Part shown: positions 25,378-33,593 of the stretch, piece by piece
Layout: the number at the start of each line of letters is the position of its first letter
Numbering within the stretch: position 1 is the first letter of the stretch
From: Primorskyibacter aestuariivivens
GTDB taxonomy: Bacteria; Pseudomonadota; Alphaproteobacteria; Rhodobacterales; Rhodobacteraceae
Reading direction: 5' to 3'
Length of the DNA: 48,268 nt
Assembly: GCF_028023675.1 (NCBI RefSeq)
Contig: NZ_JAQIOZ010000028.1
Location: forward strand, 1 to 48,268
The notes under the pieces: model-generated
What the model was told of the DNA's origin: nothing
Database searches by the model: none
What the model saw: the letters and a program-made list of their open reading frames with translations, nothing else
Made by a program: the position numbers and the translations under genes

Positions 25378-26268
25378 CTAAAGTACCCGATTAAGAAATT
25401 CGATTTGCGTGCTTACGGCTTTCAAGAAGTTCGGACTATCCTCCCACAAAAGACCAAAGTGTCCGCCGTCGATAATGACTTTCTCTTTCGGTCCCCCAAT
25501 CCTATCGAACACCGCGTCTTGTAGCTCTGAGTTGCAATGGACCATTTCATCGTTCTTCCCGTTCATCATCAGGACTGGCATTTTGAGGTGAGGAGCCGTC
25601 ACCAACGGGGAAAAAGGAACTGGCGTCTTGGGGATAACCCGCGTCGCCTTGTTTTCCCAACCGCTGCCATGCCGACCGCCATACTCCAGAAACCATCGAA
25701 ACGCTTGTGGCGGCGCAAGCAAGGAAGGGGCGTTAATCTGGTCGAGCGAGACAACAGGCATAGGACCAACTACATCCTCTGGTTCACCGCGCAAATCTGC
25801 GCTGTAAAACAGGTCGCGAAGGGTATCAAAGGCCGGGCCATCTGTCGGACCCTCAGGCCATGTTGCGCCGCAAACGGGTATTTGAGCCACGATCGCCGAA
25901 ACATTTTCAATGAGAGCGCCTGCAACCAGTACAAGACCACCAGTATAGCTATCCCCCCAAAGAGCAACACGGTCCGTCTGCAGGTGCTCCCTCGCAAACG
26001 CCACGGCATCACGATATCCGCGCGCCTGCACCCAAGGGTTTATCTCTTGTCTTGGTTCACCACCGCTTAGACCGAAATTCCTGTGATCATATAGGAGAAC
26101 ATCAAACCCAGCCTTAAAGATAGCTTCAGCGTAACAATCGATTGCCATCGTAATCGTGGCGCTGGTGCCGTGTGTCATGACAATTGTGGGTCTTGCGCTC
26201 CCTGCTGAGCGGTACTGCCTGCCTTGTAAAGTCGCGCCCTCCGACGTAAATTCGATATCCCTGTACAT
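25378..26268 (-). CDS. Alpha/beta hydrolase
   Basis: This 296-residue protein has the alpha/beta hydrolase pattern: MTHGTSATI oxyanion region, nucleophile elbow GDSYTGG, NGKNDEMV with the acid residue, and GGHFGLLW with the His. It resembles DltD-like or X-Pro dipeptidyl-peptidase-like hydrolases. The start is uncertain: ATG 26268 gives the conserved beginning; the frame extends to 26364. It lies downstream of the hydrolase-LuxR gene on the same strand, 114 bases away. Substrate unknown. Confidence 0.75.
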   Translation of the reverse strand: MYRDIEFTSEGATLQGRQYRSAGSARPTIVMTHGTSATITMAIDCYAEAIFKAGFDVLLYDHRNFGLSGGEPRQEINPWVQARGYRDAVAFAREHLQTDRVALWGDSYTGGLVLVAGALIENVSAIVAQIPVCGATWPEGPTDGPAFDTLRDLFYSADLRGEPEDVVGPMPVVSLDQINAPSLLAPPQAFRWFLEYGGRHGSGWENKATRVIPKTPVPFSPLVTAPHLKMPVLMMNGKNDEMVHCNSELQDAVFDRIGGPKEKVIIDGGHFGLLWEDSPNFLKAVSTQIEFLNRVL

Positions 26269-26382
26269 GTGCCGTTCCCATCTGTGATTGATGGAAGCAA
26301 TCAACCACCCAGATAAAAATTCCGCATGAGGCGAATGTCCCTGTAGCGCGTCATTGATGCGCAAATCCTTGGGGCCAACGTC

Positions 26383-27453
26383 CTATCCGTCAGAAAGAAG
26401 CTTGACGATCAATTCTGATCTGCTGCGCACACCGACTTTATCGAGTGCCACAGTGATCTGATTACGCACCGTTTTTTCGGATTTCCCTAGAACATTGGCA
26501 ATTTCGTGGTTCCCCATTCCTTTGGCCACCAGTGCAACAACATCTTCTTCGGCATTGGTCAGATGGTAAGTGGCGCGGACAGAACGAAGTGTCTTTGTCT
26601 CAGGCAAGAACGCACGGAGCGTTTTGAGGAACACCTCCCAGGCAGGTTCATTTTCGAGCAAGATATGGTTTGAGGTGTCCAGCGCAACAAACTGCGCGCC
26701 AGCAATGACGGCGGCCAGCTTGCGGCCTTCATCAAAGGGAATGCGCGCATCGTCGTTTGCATGAAAAATGAGGGTAGGCACATCGAGCTTCGCTGCATCT
26801 GCCAAGACATCAATCTTATGCAGGACCTCCAATGTGCGGAGCGCGATTTCTGGCGATGCACTCTCCCGTTCAAGACGTCGCCACCAACTATGCTGTTCCG
26901 GCGTACCAGATGGAACAAAGAGGTGGGTAAACACCTGATTGAAGGCCGGGACCTCTTTGCCCCATCCAAGTTGGACCAAGTTTGCGAGGGTATCCGCCTC
27001 AAGTCGTGCATTTGGAGTGTCGCTACGAGCCAGCATGCCCTGAGCATATGATCCAACCAGAATGAGCCGTTCCACCTTTTCGGGATGCCGCAAGGCGAAT
27101 GCTATCGACAGTGCACACCCCTGTGACAGGCCCAGAAGCGTAACTGGTCCGTCTATGGCGTCTGCCACCGCTTCCAGATCGAACAACCAAGCATCAAAAC
27201 TAATGTCTTCGACGTCACGATCCGATAGCCCGCAACCGCGTAAATCATATCTGATGAACTGGTGGTCCCGGGAAAGCTCTTGCAGCCAGTGCCGCCAGAT
27301 AGGGCTTTCTTCATCATGGGTCGCATGGCTTAGCCAATTGCCAGCCTTAAGAATGGTCGGGCCCTTACCCATTCTTGCCACTGCAATTCGGACCCCGTCG
27401 TGTGCTGTGACAAACGAGAGCTTCTGATGTGCAGGTTTGTATGCATTGCTCAT
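26383..27453 (-). CDS. Alpha/beta hydrolase-LuxR HTH fusion regulator
   Basis: This 356-residue protein joins an alpha/beta hydrolase (about 12-285) to a C-terminal LuxR-type helix-turn-helix (about 296-356: LTNAEEDVVALVAKGM and EKTVRNQITVALDKVGVRSR). The hydrolase triad looks complete: Ser110 in GLSQGC, Asp235 in HANDDAR, His263 in TSNHILL. It may sense a small molecule by binding or hydrolysing it and then switch transcription; targets could be the nearby hydrolase genes. This architecture occurs in other proteobacteria but is little studied. The start is the only good Met and matches the conserved N-terminus. Confidence 0.85.
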   Translation of the reverse strand: MSNAYKPAHQKLSFVTAHDGVRIAVARMGKGPTILKAGNWLSHATHDEESPIWRHWLQELSRDHQFIRYDLRGCGLSDRDVEDISFDAWLFDLEAVADAIDGPVTLLGLSQGCALSIAFALRHPEKVERLILVGSYAQGMLARSDTPNARLEADTLANLVQLGWGKEVPAFNQVFTHLFVPSGTPEQHSWWRRLERESASPEIALRTLEVLHKIDVLADAAKLDVPTLIFHANDDARIPFDEGRKLAAVIAGAQFVALDTSNHILLENEPAWEVFLKTLRAFLPETKTLRSVRATYHLTNAEEDVVALVAKGMGNHEIANVLGKSEKTVRNQITVALDKVGVRSRSELIVKLLSDG

Positions 27454-27615
27454 ATTCTGAGACTATCAGAAGCAATTCCCTCAGTCAGTACAACTGCTCG
27501 GGCAACGCGACATGAGGAGATCAGAACAGTTCGAAACGCAGAACCAGAAGCGTGGGTTTTTCTTGATCATGATTTCGAGGAACAGGACCCCTGCTGAATC
27601 TCCTATGAGAGAGGC

Positions 27616-27987
27616 TCACCCATAGCTTACAACAGCGGCCACGCAGTTGGCTTTGGCAGTGGTGAATGCAATCACGTGGCAAAAGCGATAACTTTCGCCG
27701 GTTGCCAAAATCACCTCGCCGCTGACAGCGCTGGTCTTGCCGTGTGAGATTGCGTGTTCGACAATGATTTTGTCCGGATTTCTTTTCGCGTTAATCGCCG
27801 CAATTAGGGCGTCACGCCCCCTGATGTGCTCTTCTGAGGAACGCGTCCAAACAGCTTTGGCGTCAAATTGTTCGGGCTTATCCGCGCCGACTTCCAGAGC
27901 AATCGCGACGTCCTGGGCAAATTTGTTCCTGGGCGAGTTGCCGCAATCGGGACTACCAATGATCTCTGCCATCTCTTCATCCAGCAT
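27616..27987 (-). CDS. NTF2-like (SnoaL/SgcJ-type) protein
   Basis: This is about 123 residues of a cone-shaped NTF2-like fold, with the signature segment VWTRSSEEHIRGRDALIAAI and the later CHVIAFTTAKANCVAAVVSY. Such proteins act as small hydrolases, isomerases or ligand binders. The start is uncertain: ATG 27987 or 27972, and a TTG at 28032 would overlap the next gene. It follows an exported hydrolase gene by 13 bases at most, so they are probably cotranscribed. Confidence 0.65.
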   Translation of the reverse strand: MLDEEMAEIIGSPDCGNSPRNKFAQDVAIALEVGADKPEQFDAKAVWTRSSEEHIRGRDALIAAINAKRNPDKIIVEHAISHGKTSAVSGEVILATGESYRFCHVIAFTTAKANCVAAVVSYG

Positions 27988-28000
27988 CAGGTTCGCGCTA

Positions 28001-28885
28001 TCATTCTTCAGCGGTCGCGATCCGGTTTGCAATCAAGGGTGCCAGCCAATCCGGGCGTGACATGATCGACATATGCGTCGTATCGGGCAGTACGGCCAAC
28101 TGCGCTCTGATCTTCCCGGCCATCTGCGCGGCATGGTCAACAGGCGTGAAATCATTGTCCCCCAGCAACAACAGCGTAGGCACATCGATCGCCGCTAGTT
28201 CTTCATCACTCCAGCCCCAATCACCGACGATCAGTGTGTGAAGCTGTTGCATCGTACGCTCGAATTGCTCGGGGCCGTCCGGATTGTCGGCATATGCGGC
28301 CTGCATCCCGGCAAAGTCCTCTTGCGTCGGCATCAGTTCCAGCGCCTCAGGTGATGGGGCCGCGCCGGGGTTGCGGTTCATCTCTACGATGGCAGGGTGC
28401 ATGCCTTCATGGTTCTGGCTAACCGAAATCGCAGAGAGGGTTTCAAGCCGCTCCGGCGCTGTCACGCCCAACTCCATCGCCAGCATGCCACCCATGGAAA
28501 AGCCCACCACATGCACACGATCCACCTCTAGTGCATCAAGTACCGCCAGCGTGTCGTCGCGCATGACTTCCAAAGAGACCTGTGCATCGCGGCCCCCAGT
28601 GTGCCCGTGGCCCTGCTGTTCGATCCCGATTACGGGGCGTTGTTCGGCCAGAACGGGCAGTAAATCGCCAAAGTCGCTGCTGATTGTCCCCATACCGCCA
28701 TGCAGGACGAGAAATGGTGTCACGTCCGATGCAAGGTCACCGTAAACCTCATAGTAGACACCAAGATCGCCGGACATGACCCGACCCGAAGCGTGCTCCG
28801 CGGTAGCGGGCAGCGCCATTGCAGAGAAAAGTGCAACGGCGGGCAAAAGGGTATTGAGGGATTTGGTGCTGGTTTGGGTATTCAT
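28001..28885 (-). CDS. Exported alpha/beta hydrolase
   Basis: This 294-residue protein carries a signal peptide (LLPAVALFSAMALPATA, cleavage about residue 29) and a hydrolase fold: LHGGMGT oxyanion loop, GFSMGG nucleophile, GDNDFTP acid and TTHMSIM His. Exported members include lactonases and esterases. Same-strand neighbours are GST and DUF1428 upstream and an NTF2-like gene downstream, all close, suggesting an operon from about 29922. Substrate not known. Confidence 0.85.
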   Translation of the reverse strand: MNTQTSTKSLNTLLPAVALFSAMALPATAEHASGRVMSGDLGVYYEVYGDLASDVTPFLVLHGGMGTISSDFGDLLPVLAEQRPVIGIEQQGHGHTGGRDAQVSLEVMRDDTLAVLDALEVDRVHVVGFSMGGMLAMELGVTAPERLETLSAISVSQNHEGMHPAIVEMNRNPGAAPSPEALELMPTQEDFAGMQAAYADNPDGPEQFERTMQQLHTLIVGDWGWSDEELAAIDVPTLLLLGDNDFTPVDHAAQMAGKIRAQLAVLPDTTHMSIMSRPDWLAPLIANRIATAEE

Positions 28886-28905
28886 AACAGGTCTTTCAAA
28901 GAGTT

Positions 28906-29565
28906 TTACGTTTCAGCGGCGCGCATTGCGTCTGCCGCGGCGAAATGCGCCATTTGGTCGGCAAGAGCCTTTTCAAAGGCGGGGCGGGCACAGATCCGGG
29001 CCACATAGGCATCTGTTGCTGGATAGCTGCCAAGCCCGCGAACCCAAGGCAGGCGCAGAACATCCGCCATGATCAGATCGGCGGCGGTGAAACGCTCATC
29101 GACCAGCCAGGCGCGCGCGGCAAACACACCCTCCAGCACGTCAAGACGCGAGCGGAGCCAGCCGTCAAGCTGGTTCTCTGGCGGGTTCGATAGGCCGACA
29201 AACCACCACGGCAGGCTGACCATCTCGACCGAGTTCAACGCAGAAATGACCCACGAGAGCGTTTCTGCTTTTGTCACTGCGTCCTGTGGCATCAAGACCT
29301 CGCTCTTCTCAGCAAGATGCAACAGGCATGCGCCGCTTTCGAAAAGGCGCAGGTCGCCATCCGTCAGAAACGGCACTTGCCCGAAAGGTTGCTGTTTCAG
29401 GTGGTCGGCGCTGCGGTCGTCGAAGGGGACGGAGCGAACCTGATAGTCCAACCCCGCCTCTTCACAAGCCCACCGCAGTCGCAAGTCCCGCACATAACCG
29501 CGAGGGCCATCGGGCACCCAATCAAAGGTCCAGATTGTAAGTTCTGATCGAGTACCGTCATTCAT
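28906..29565 (-). CDS. Glutathione S-transferase
   Basis: This 219-residue protein has an N-terminal thioredoxin-like glutathione-binding domain (KQQPFGQVPFLTDGDLRLFESGACLLHLAE: the cis-Pro and Glu-Ser motif) and a C-terminal helical domain (FTAADLIMADVLR, ERFTAAD signature). It probably conjugates glutathione to electrophiles. It lies 20 bases upstream of the exported hydrolase gene and 3 bases downstream of the DUF1428 gene, on the same strand, supporting a detoxification operon. Confidence 0.9.
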   Translation of the reverse strand: MNDGTRSELTIWTFDWVPDGPRGYVRDLRLRWACEEAGLDYQVRSVPFDDRSADHLKQQPFGQVPFLTDGDLRLFESGACLLHLAEKSEVLMPQDAVTKAETLSWVISALNSVEMVSLPWWFVGLSNPPENQLDGWLRSRLDVLEGVFAARAWLVDERFTAADLIMADVLRLPWVRGLGSYPATDAYVARICARPAFEKALADQMAHFAAADAMRAAET

Positions 29566-29568
29566 AGT

Positions 29569-29922
29569 TTAAGCCTTTTCCTCAACGATCGGGGTAAACC
29601 CGCCCCACATCATCCGCTTGCCATCAAAAGGCATATCCATGTCCTGCCAGCGCGGATCGCTCTCCATACTTGCGCCGCATTTGTCGTGGGATTCCTTGTC
29701 GGGCCAGATGATCCAGGAAAAACAGACGGTTTCACCATCCTTCAGCGCCACGGCGCTTTTGAAATCGGTGTGTTCGCCTTCGGGGATATAATCGCCCCAG
29801 GCCTCCACCATCTGCAAGGCTCCATAGTCCTTGAACAATGGCCAAGCCTTGCGGACGCTTGCGATATAGGCCTCTTTGTTTTCATTCGGGACGGGGGTCA
29901 GGATCCCGGCAACATAGGTCAT
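29569..29922 (-). CDS. DUF1428 family protein (YbaA-like)
   Basis: This 117-residue protein matches DUF1428 throughout: MTYVAGILTPVP start, VEAWGDYIPEG, FSWIIWPDKESHD and MPFDGKRMMWGGF. It forms a dimeric alpha-beta barrel (ferredoxin-like) fold whose role is unknown, often found beside stress genes. ATG 29922 has AGGAG upstream; the longer frame to 29961 is rejected. It heads the - strand operon and is divergent from the HxlR gene. Confidence 0.9.
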   Translation of the reverse strand: MTYVAGILTPVPNENKEAYIASVRKAWPLFKDYGALQMVEAWGDYIPEGEHTDFKSAVALKDGETVCFSWIIWPDKESHDKCGASMESDPRWQDMDMPFDGKRMMWGGFTPIVEEKA

Positions 29923-30114
29923 CAATTGTCTCCTCTTAGCGTCTTGGCATGCGCCAATCATTGATCACGACAGGGCGGCCTATCGTCTTTGACTATGGCC
30001 CCTCGGCAGCGCCATTTACGAACTTGGATATTGCATGTGCTGTGACATGGGATTTCTCGCGATTCGTATGGCCGATATGGACAAGCTAATGGGTATCGGT
30101 TATTAAAGGCAACC

Positions 30115-30801
30115 ATGAAGTTACAAAAAGATACCACATCGGCGGAATCCCCCCATGGGCGCTGGTACGCAGATGCCTGCGGCACGGCATTTGGGTTGGA
30201 GCTGCTGGGCGAGCGCTGGTCCATGTTAATCGTGCGCGAGCTGATGTTCGGGCCGCGCCGTTTCAGTGATATTCGCACCAGCCTTCCCGGCTTAAGCGCC
30301 AAAGTATTGACCGAACGGCTCGCCGGGCTTGAGGCGAATGGCGTGATCGTGCGTTCAACTGCGCCGGACCCCGCGCCCGCGCAGCTTTATGGTCTGACGG
30401 ACTGGGGCTATGCGGCTGAACCGATCATAAGCGAGCTCGGACGTTGGGCCGCCGCCTCGCCATTGCATGACCCGACGTTGCCCCTGTCGCCGGTGTCTTT
30501 TATGCTATCGCTGAGAACGATGCTCAAAACCGACGCCGCGCAAGGGATGAAGGTTGTTGTTCAGTTTACCATCGGCAAGGCGCGCTTTACGGCCCGCCTT
30601 GAAGACGGTGCCATGCCTGTGACACGCGGGGAAACTAACGCCTCCGACCTGCACTTCACGGCTCCCGCCGCCCCGCCATTAGCTGCGGTGTTTTATGGTA
30701 ACATGGCCCCCGAAACGGTTGGCGTTGAGATCACTGGAGTTGCGGGCCTGTGTCACAGGTTCGTCGACCTGTTCGAACTCCCCACGCAATGCACGACATA
30801 G
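30115..30801 (+). CDS. HxlR-family regulator with SCP2-like C-terminal part
   Basis: This 228-residue protein has an HxlR winged-helix domain at 18-115 (GLELLGERWSMLIVRELMFG, GLSAKVLTERLAGLE). Cys22, just before the first helix, occupies the position of the redox-sensing Cys of YodB/CatR-type regulators. The C-terminal 100 residues are extra compared with the 100-130 residue core and resemble a sterol-carrier/SCP2-type ligand domain. It is divergent from the DUF1428-GST-hydrolase operon, with 192 bases between, so it probably represses that operon until a thiol-reactive compound appears (inference). Confidence 0.82.
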   Translation: MKLQKDTTSAESPHGRWYADACGTAFGLELLGERWSMLIVRELMFGPRRFSDIRTSLPGLSAKVLTERLAGLEANGVIVRSTAPDPAPAQLYGLTDWGYAAEPIISELGRWAAASPLHDPTLPLSPVSFMLSLRTMLKTDAAQGMKVVVQFTIGKARFTARLEDGAMPVTRGETNASDLHFTAPAAPPLAAVFYGNMAPETVGVEITGVAGLCHRFVDLFELPTQCTT

Positions 30802-30824
30802 CGCCGCCTTCAGGCCCCCTGCCG

Positions 30825-31632
30825 GCTTTGTCAGGTTGTTGACCCGACCCAGCTGCATGCATAGCCCTCTGTCATGATCAGCAAAGTTTCACAGCCTCGC
30901 CTGAAGGGCTTCCGCTTCCCCCGTTCCGTCATCTCTTACGCCGTCTGGGCGTATCACCGCTTTGCACTGAGCCTGCGCGATGTCGAAGATCTGCTGGCCG
31001 AGCGAGGTGTGATCGTCTCCTACGAAAGCATCCGTGTTTGGTGCCAACGGTTCGGTGCGCAGGTCGCCGCGAGTATCCGTCGCGACCGCCCGGCCCCGAC
31101 CGACAAATGGCACCTCGACGAGGTCGTGATCTCAATCCGAGGTCAGAAGCACTGGCTTTGGCGGGCGGACGATACGAATGGCGACGTGCTGGAGATCCTG
31201 GTCCAAAGTCGTAGGAATGCCCATGCTGCCAAGCGATTTCTTCGAAAACTGGTCCGGCGATGGGGCGTACCGCGGGTCATTGTGACCGACAAGCTCCGCA
31301 GCTATAGCGTCGCCGTCCGGGGGCTTTGCCTAAGCGTCGAGCACCGCTCGCACAAGGGGTTGAACAACCGGTCAGAAGCTTCGCATCGACACATAAGGCG
31401 ACGAGAAAAGATCATGGGTCGCTTCAAATCTTCGCGCCAAGTGCAGAGATTTCTTTCCGTTCACGATCAGACCGCAACCTTGTTCCGTCCGAAGCGCCAT
31501 TGCCTCTCCGCAGTATCCTATCGCCAATCTCGGGCTGATGCGTTCAGCCTGTGGAACGATTATGCGGCTGAAATGACCGCATAATGATGGTGCCGGTCTT
31601 GGTCACGTCGCGGTAAAACAACCTGACAAAGC
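30825..31632 (+). mobile_element. IS6-family insertion sequence (complete)
   Basis: Perfect 16-bp inverted repeats GCTTTGTCAGGTTGTT lie at 30825-30840 and, inverted, 31617-31632. They enclose one intact transposase; the size of 808 bp is typical of IS6. No 8-bp target duplication is visible, so replicon fusion or deletion may have separated the original flanks, as IS6 does. It sits exactly between the detoxification region and the TRAP/hydroxylase island. Confidence 0.88.
30874..31584 (+). CDS. IS6-family transposase
   Basis: This 236-residue DDE transposase is intact: N-terminal FRFPRSVISYAVWAYHRFAL, first Asp in KWHLDEV, second in IVTDKLRSY, and Glu in NNRSEASHRHIRRREK. The C-terminal third is similar to that of the remnants A-C, but it is a different element because terminal repeats differ. 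Length matches the family. Confidence 0.94.
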   Translation: MISKVSQPRLKGFRFPRSVISYAVWAYHRFALSLRDVEDLLAERGVIVSYESIRVWCQRFGAQVAASIRRDRPAPTDKWHLDEVVISIRGQKHWLWRADDTNGDVLEILVQSRRNAHAAKRFLRKLVRRWGVPRVIVTDKLRSYSVAVRGLCLSVEHRSHKGLNNRSEASHRHIRRREKIMGRFKSSRQVQRFLSVHDQTATLFRPKRHCLSAVSYRQSRADAFSLWNDYAAEMTA

Positions 31633-31751
31633 TCGCGCGAGTTCAGAAAGGCCAAAACCGAAATCGCTTAGGTGTCCCGTGAAACAAGGGCCGGATCACT
31701 CTGCTTCTCCGAGGCCAATTTCATGAAGCTTTTCGACCACTTCAGTATGAC

Positions 31752-31805
31752 ATATTAGTTACGTATTACTTGCATATTGACCGTCGATCAAAAGTCGTTT
31801 ATGAG
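31752..31805 (+). promoter_or_regulatory. Candidate TRAP operon promoter
   Basis: TTGACC (31777-31782), 17 bases, then TATGAG (31800-31805) form a plausible sigma-70 promoter 115 bases before dctP. An ATATTAG motif at 31752-31758, in an AT-rich stretch, recurs in the promoter of the opposing hydroxylase operon and may be part of a shared operator. Confidence 0.4.
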
Positions 31806-31919
31806 TCTCCGATGCAGCTCTCCGGCGCCGACAAACGTCCGTCTCCGTCGACGATACCTAAGAAGAATGACGGTTTGGAAGGGAAGAGCCTGCAAGAAAC
31901 CGAATAGGGAGGAAATCTT

Positions 31920-32999
31920 ATGTCACCGTGGAAGAAAGGCATCGCGACCGTTGCGCTGGCCGCCAGCATGACCGGCGCTCTGTTGAGCAGCGCGGCGCTC
32001 GCCGCCGAACACGAATGGAAAATGGCCACCACCGTCACCGGCGGTCCGATGATGGAACTGGGCGCCGAAGCCTTCGCTGAGCGCGTGTCGCAAATGACCG
32101 AAGGCCGTGTCGAGATCGAGGTGTTTCCCGCCGGTACGCTGGGCAAGGCGCTCGACGTCACCACCACTGTGAAACGGGGCGTGGCCGAGGTCGGCCACAC
32201 ATGGATGGGGTACGACTGGGGTAGGGACAAGACCACCGTGCTCTTCGGCGGTTTCGCCGGCTCGATGGACAGCGAGCGCATGCTGCACTGGCTCTATCAG
32301 GGCGGCGGCCAGGAACTCTGGACCGAATTCCGCCGGGATCGCTTCGGCATCGTCTCCATGCCGCTCTTTATGCGCCCCGCCGAGGTTTTCCTGCATTCCA
32401 AGAAACCCGTCTCGACGCTCGAGGACCTGCAAGGTCTCAAGATTCGCACCGCCGGGGCGTGGCTGGAGATTTCCAACGAGCTGGGCGCCTCGCCCGTCAC
32501 CATGGCCGGTAGCGAGGTCTACACCTCACTCGAACGCGGCACCATCGACGCGGCCGAATGGGGCTCGCTCTATGAAAACGTTTCGCCCGGCTTTTACCAG
32601 ATCGCCAAATACGTGGTTATCCCTGGCGTGCACCAGCCCGTCGGGCCGGGTGAGCTGATCATTAACGACGCCGCCTTCGAGGCCCTGTCGGACCATGACA
32701 AGGAAATGGTTAAGCTCGCCGCCATGCTGGTGACGTTCGAAAGCTGGATGCGCCTCGGAAACGAGGACGCCAAGGCGTTGGAATTCTACCGCGAGAACGG
32801 CAACGAGATCATCGTCCTGGAGGACGAGGTAAAGGACGCCGCCAAGCGCCTCGGCATGGAATGGGCCGACCGCCAGGCCGAGGGCAACGAATGGTTCGAG
32901 CGCGTGCTCGCCTCCCAGCGTGAGTTCGAGTCCGCATGGTCGGAGGCCGACAGCTATCGCAAGATGGCCCTGCCGCCGCAGGACAGCTCGTCCAACTGA
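31920..32999 (+). CDS. dctP: TRAP transporter substrate-binding protein
   Basis: This 359-residue periplasmic protein captures an organic acid for the DctQM membrane part. It has a signal peptide (about 1-29, ending SAALAA) and DctP-type segments: QMTEGRVEIEVFPAGTLGKA, LQGLKIRTAGAWLE with the conserved Arg that binds a carboxylate, and VYTSLERGTIDAAEW. Length matches the family (330-360). A strong GGAGG lies 8 bases before the ATG. It resembles the branch that binds 2-oxo or hydroxy acids, but the ligand cannot be told from sequence. First gene of a four-gene + strand operon. Confidence 0.92.
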   Translation: MSPWKKGIATVALAASMTGALLSSAALAAEHEWKMATTVTGGPMMELGAEAFAERVSQMTEGRVEIEVFPAGTLGKALDVTTTVKRGVAEVGHTWMGYDWGRDKTTVLFGGFAGSMDSERMLHWLYQGGGQELWTEFRRDRFGIVSMPLFMRPAEVFLHSKKPVSTLEDLQGLKIRTAGAWLEISNELGASPVTMAGSEVYTSLERGTIDAAEWGSLYENVSPGFYQIAKYVVIPGVHQPVGPGELIINDAAFEALSDHDKEMVKLAAMLVTFESWMRLGNEDAKALEFYRENGNEIIVLEDEVKDAAKRLGMEWADRQAEGNEWFERVLASQREFESAWSEADSYRKMALPPQDSSSN

Positions 33000-33017
33000 A
33001 CGCCCAACCGGACAGGC

Positions 33018-33049
33018 GCAGCCCCGACCCGCTGAGGGGCCGGGGCTGC
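33018..33049 (+). terminator. GC-rich hairpin between dctP and dctQ
   Basis: GCAGCCCCG (33018-33026) pairs perfectly with CGGGGCTGC (33041-33049). There is no T tract. Hairpins in this place often protect the dctP transcript or attenuate transcription, so that the binding protein is made in excess over the membrane subunits. Confidence 0.7.
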
Positions 33050-33074
33050 TTCGCCGTTCATAGGAAACTCTGAC

Positions 33075-33590
33075 ATGATTACATCCATTCGCCGCTTCAT
33101 CGGAGCGATCAGTGGTGTCCTGGGCTATTTCTCGGCCCTGATCCTCGTCCCTCTGATCCTCGCCTCGGTCTACGAGGTCATCTCTCGCTACGTCTTCAAC
33201 CAGCCGACCATCTGGGCCTACGAAATCGGCTACATGGCAATGGGCGCCTCCTTCCTGCTGGGCTCCGCCTACGCCCTGCGCGACGGCCAGCATGTGCGCA
33301 TCGACGTCCTCGCCTGCCGCTTCTCGCCGCGTCTCAAGGCCATTCTGGATCTCGCGGGATACCTGCTTCTGTTCCTGCCGATCGGCATCTGGCTGACCTT
33401 CGCGCTCTATCACTACATGATCGAGGCCTATGAATGGGGCGAACGCTCCGGTGAAAGCGCGTGGAACCCTGTCGTCTGGCCCTATCACCTCGTATTCTTC
33501 ACGGCCTTCGTGGCGATGGTGCTCCAGGCCATCGCCGAAGCGCTCGGCTGCCTCCAGGTCCTGTTTGCCCCCGACGCGAAGGAGGTCTGA
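33075..33590 (+). CDS. dctQ: TRAP transporter small permease subunit
   Basis: This 171-residue protein with four membrane segments (about 10-35, 48-70, 92-115 and 132-155) contains the DctQ signature: a conserved E in NQPTIWAYEIGY and LRDGQHVRIDV. It links the binding protein to DctM. It lies 75 bases after dctP and ends 3 bases before dctM, whose Shine-Dalgarno (AAGGAGG) overlaps its last codons. Confidence 0.92.
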   Translation: MITSIRRFIGAISGVLGYFSALILVPLILASVYEVISRYVFNQPTIWAYEIGYMAMGASFLLGSAYALRDGQHVRIDVLACRFSPRLKAILDLAGYLLLFLPIGIWLTFALYHYMIEAYEWGERSGESAWNPVVWPYHLVFFTAFVAMVLQAIAEALGCLQVLFAPDAKEV

Positions 33591-33593
33591 GCC

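Noticed and set aside
31633-31919. Small gene between the IS6 element and dctP
   Set aside because: A 64-residue frame exists but lacks a Shine-Dalgarno and motifs; promoter elements explain the interval better.
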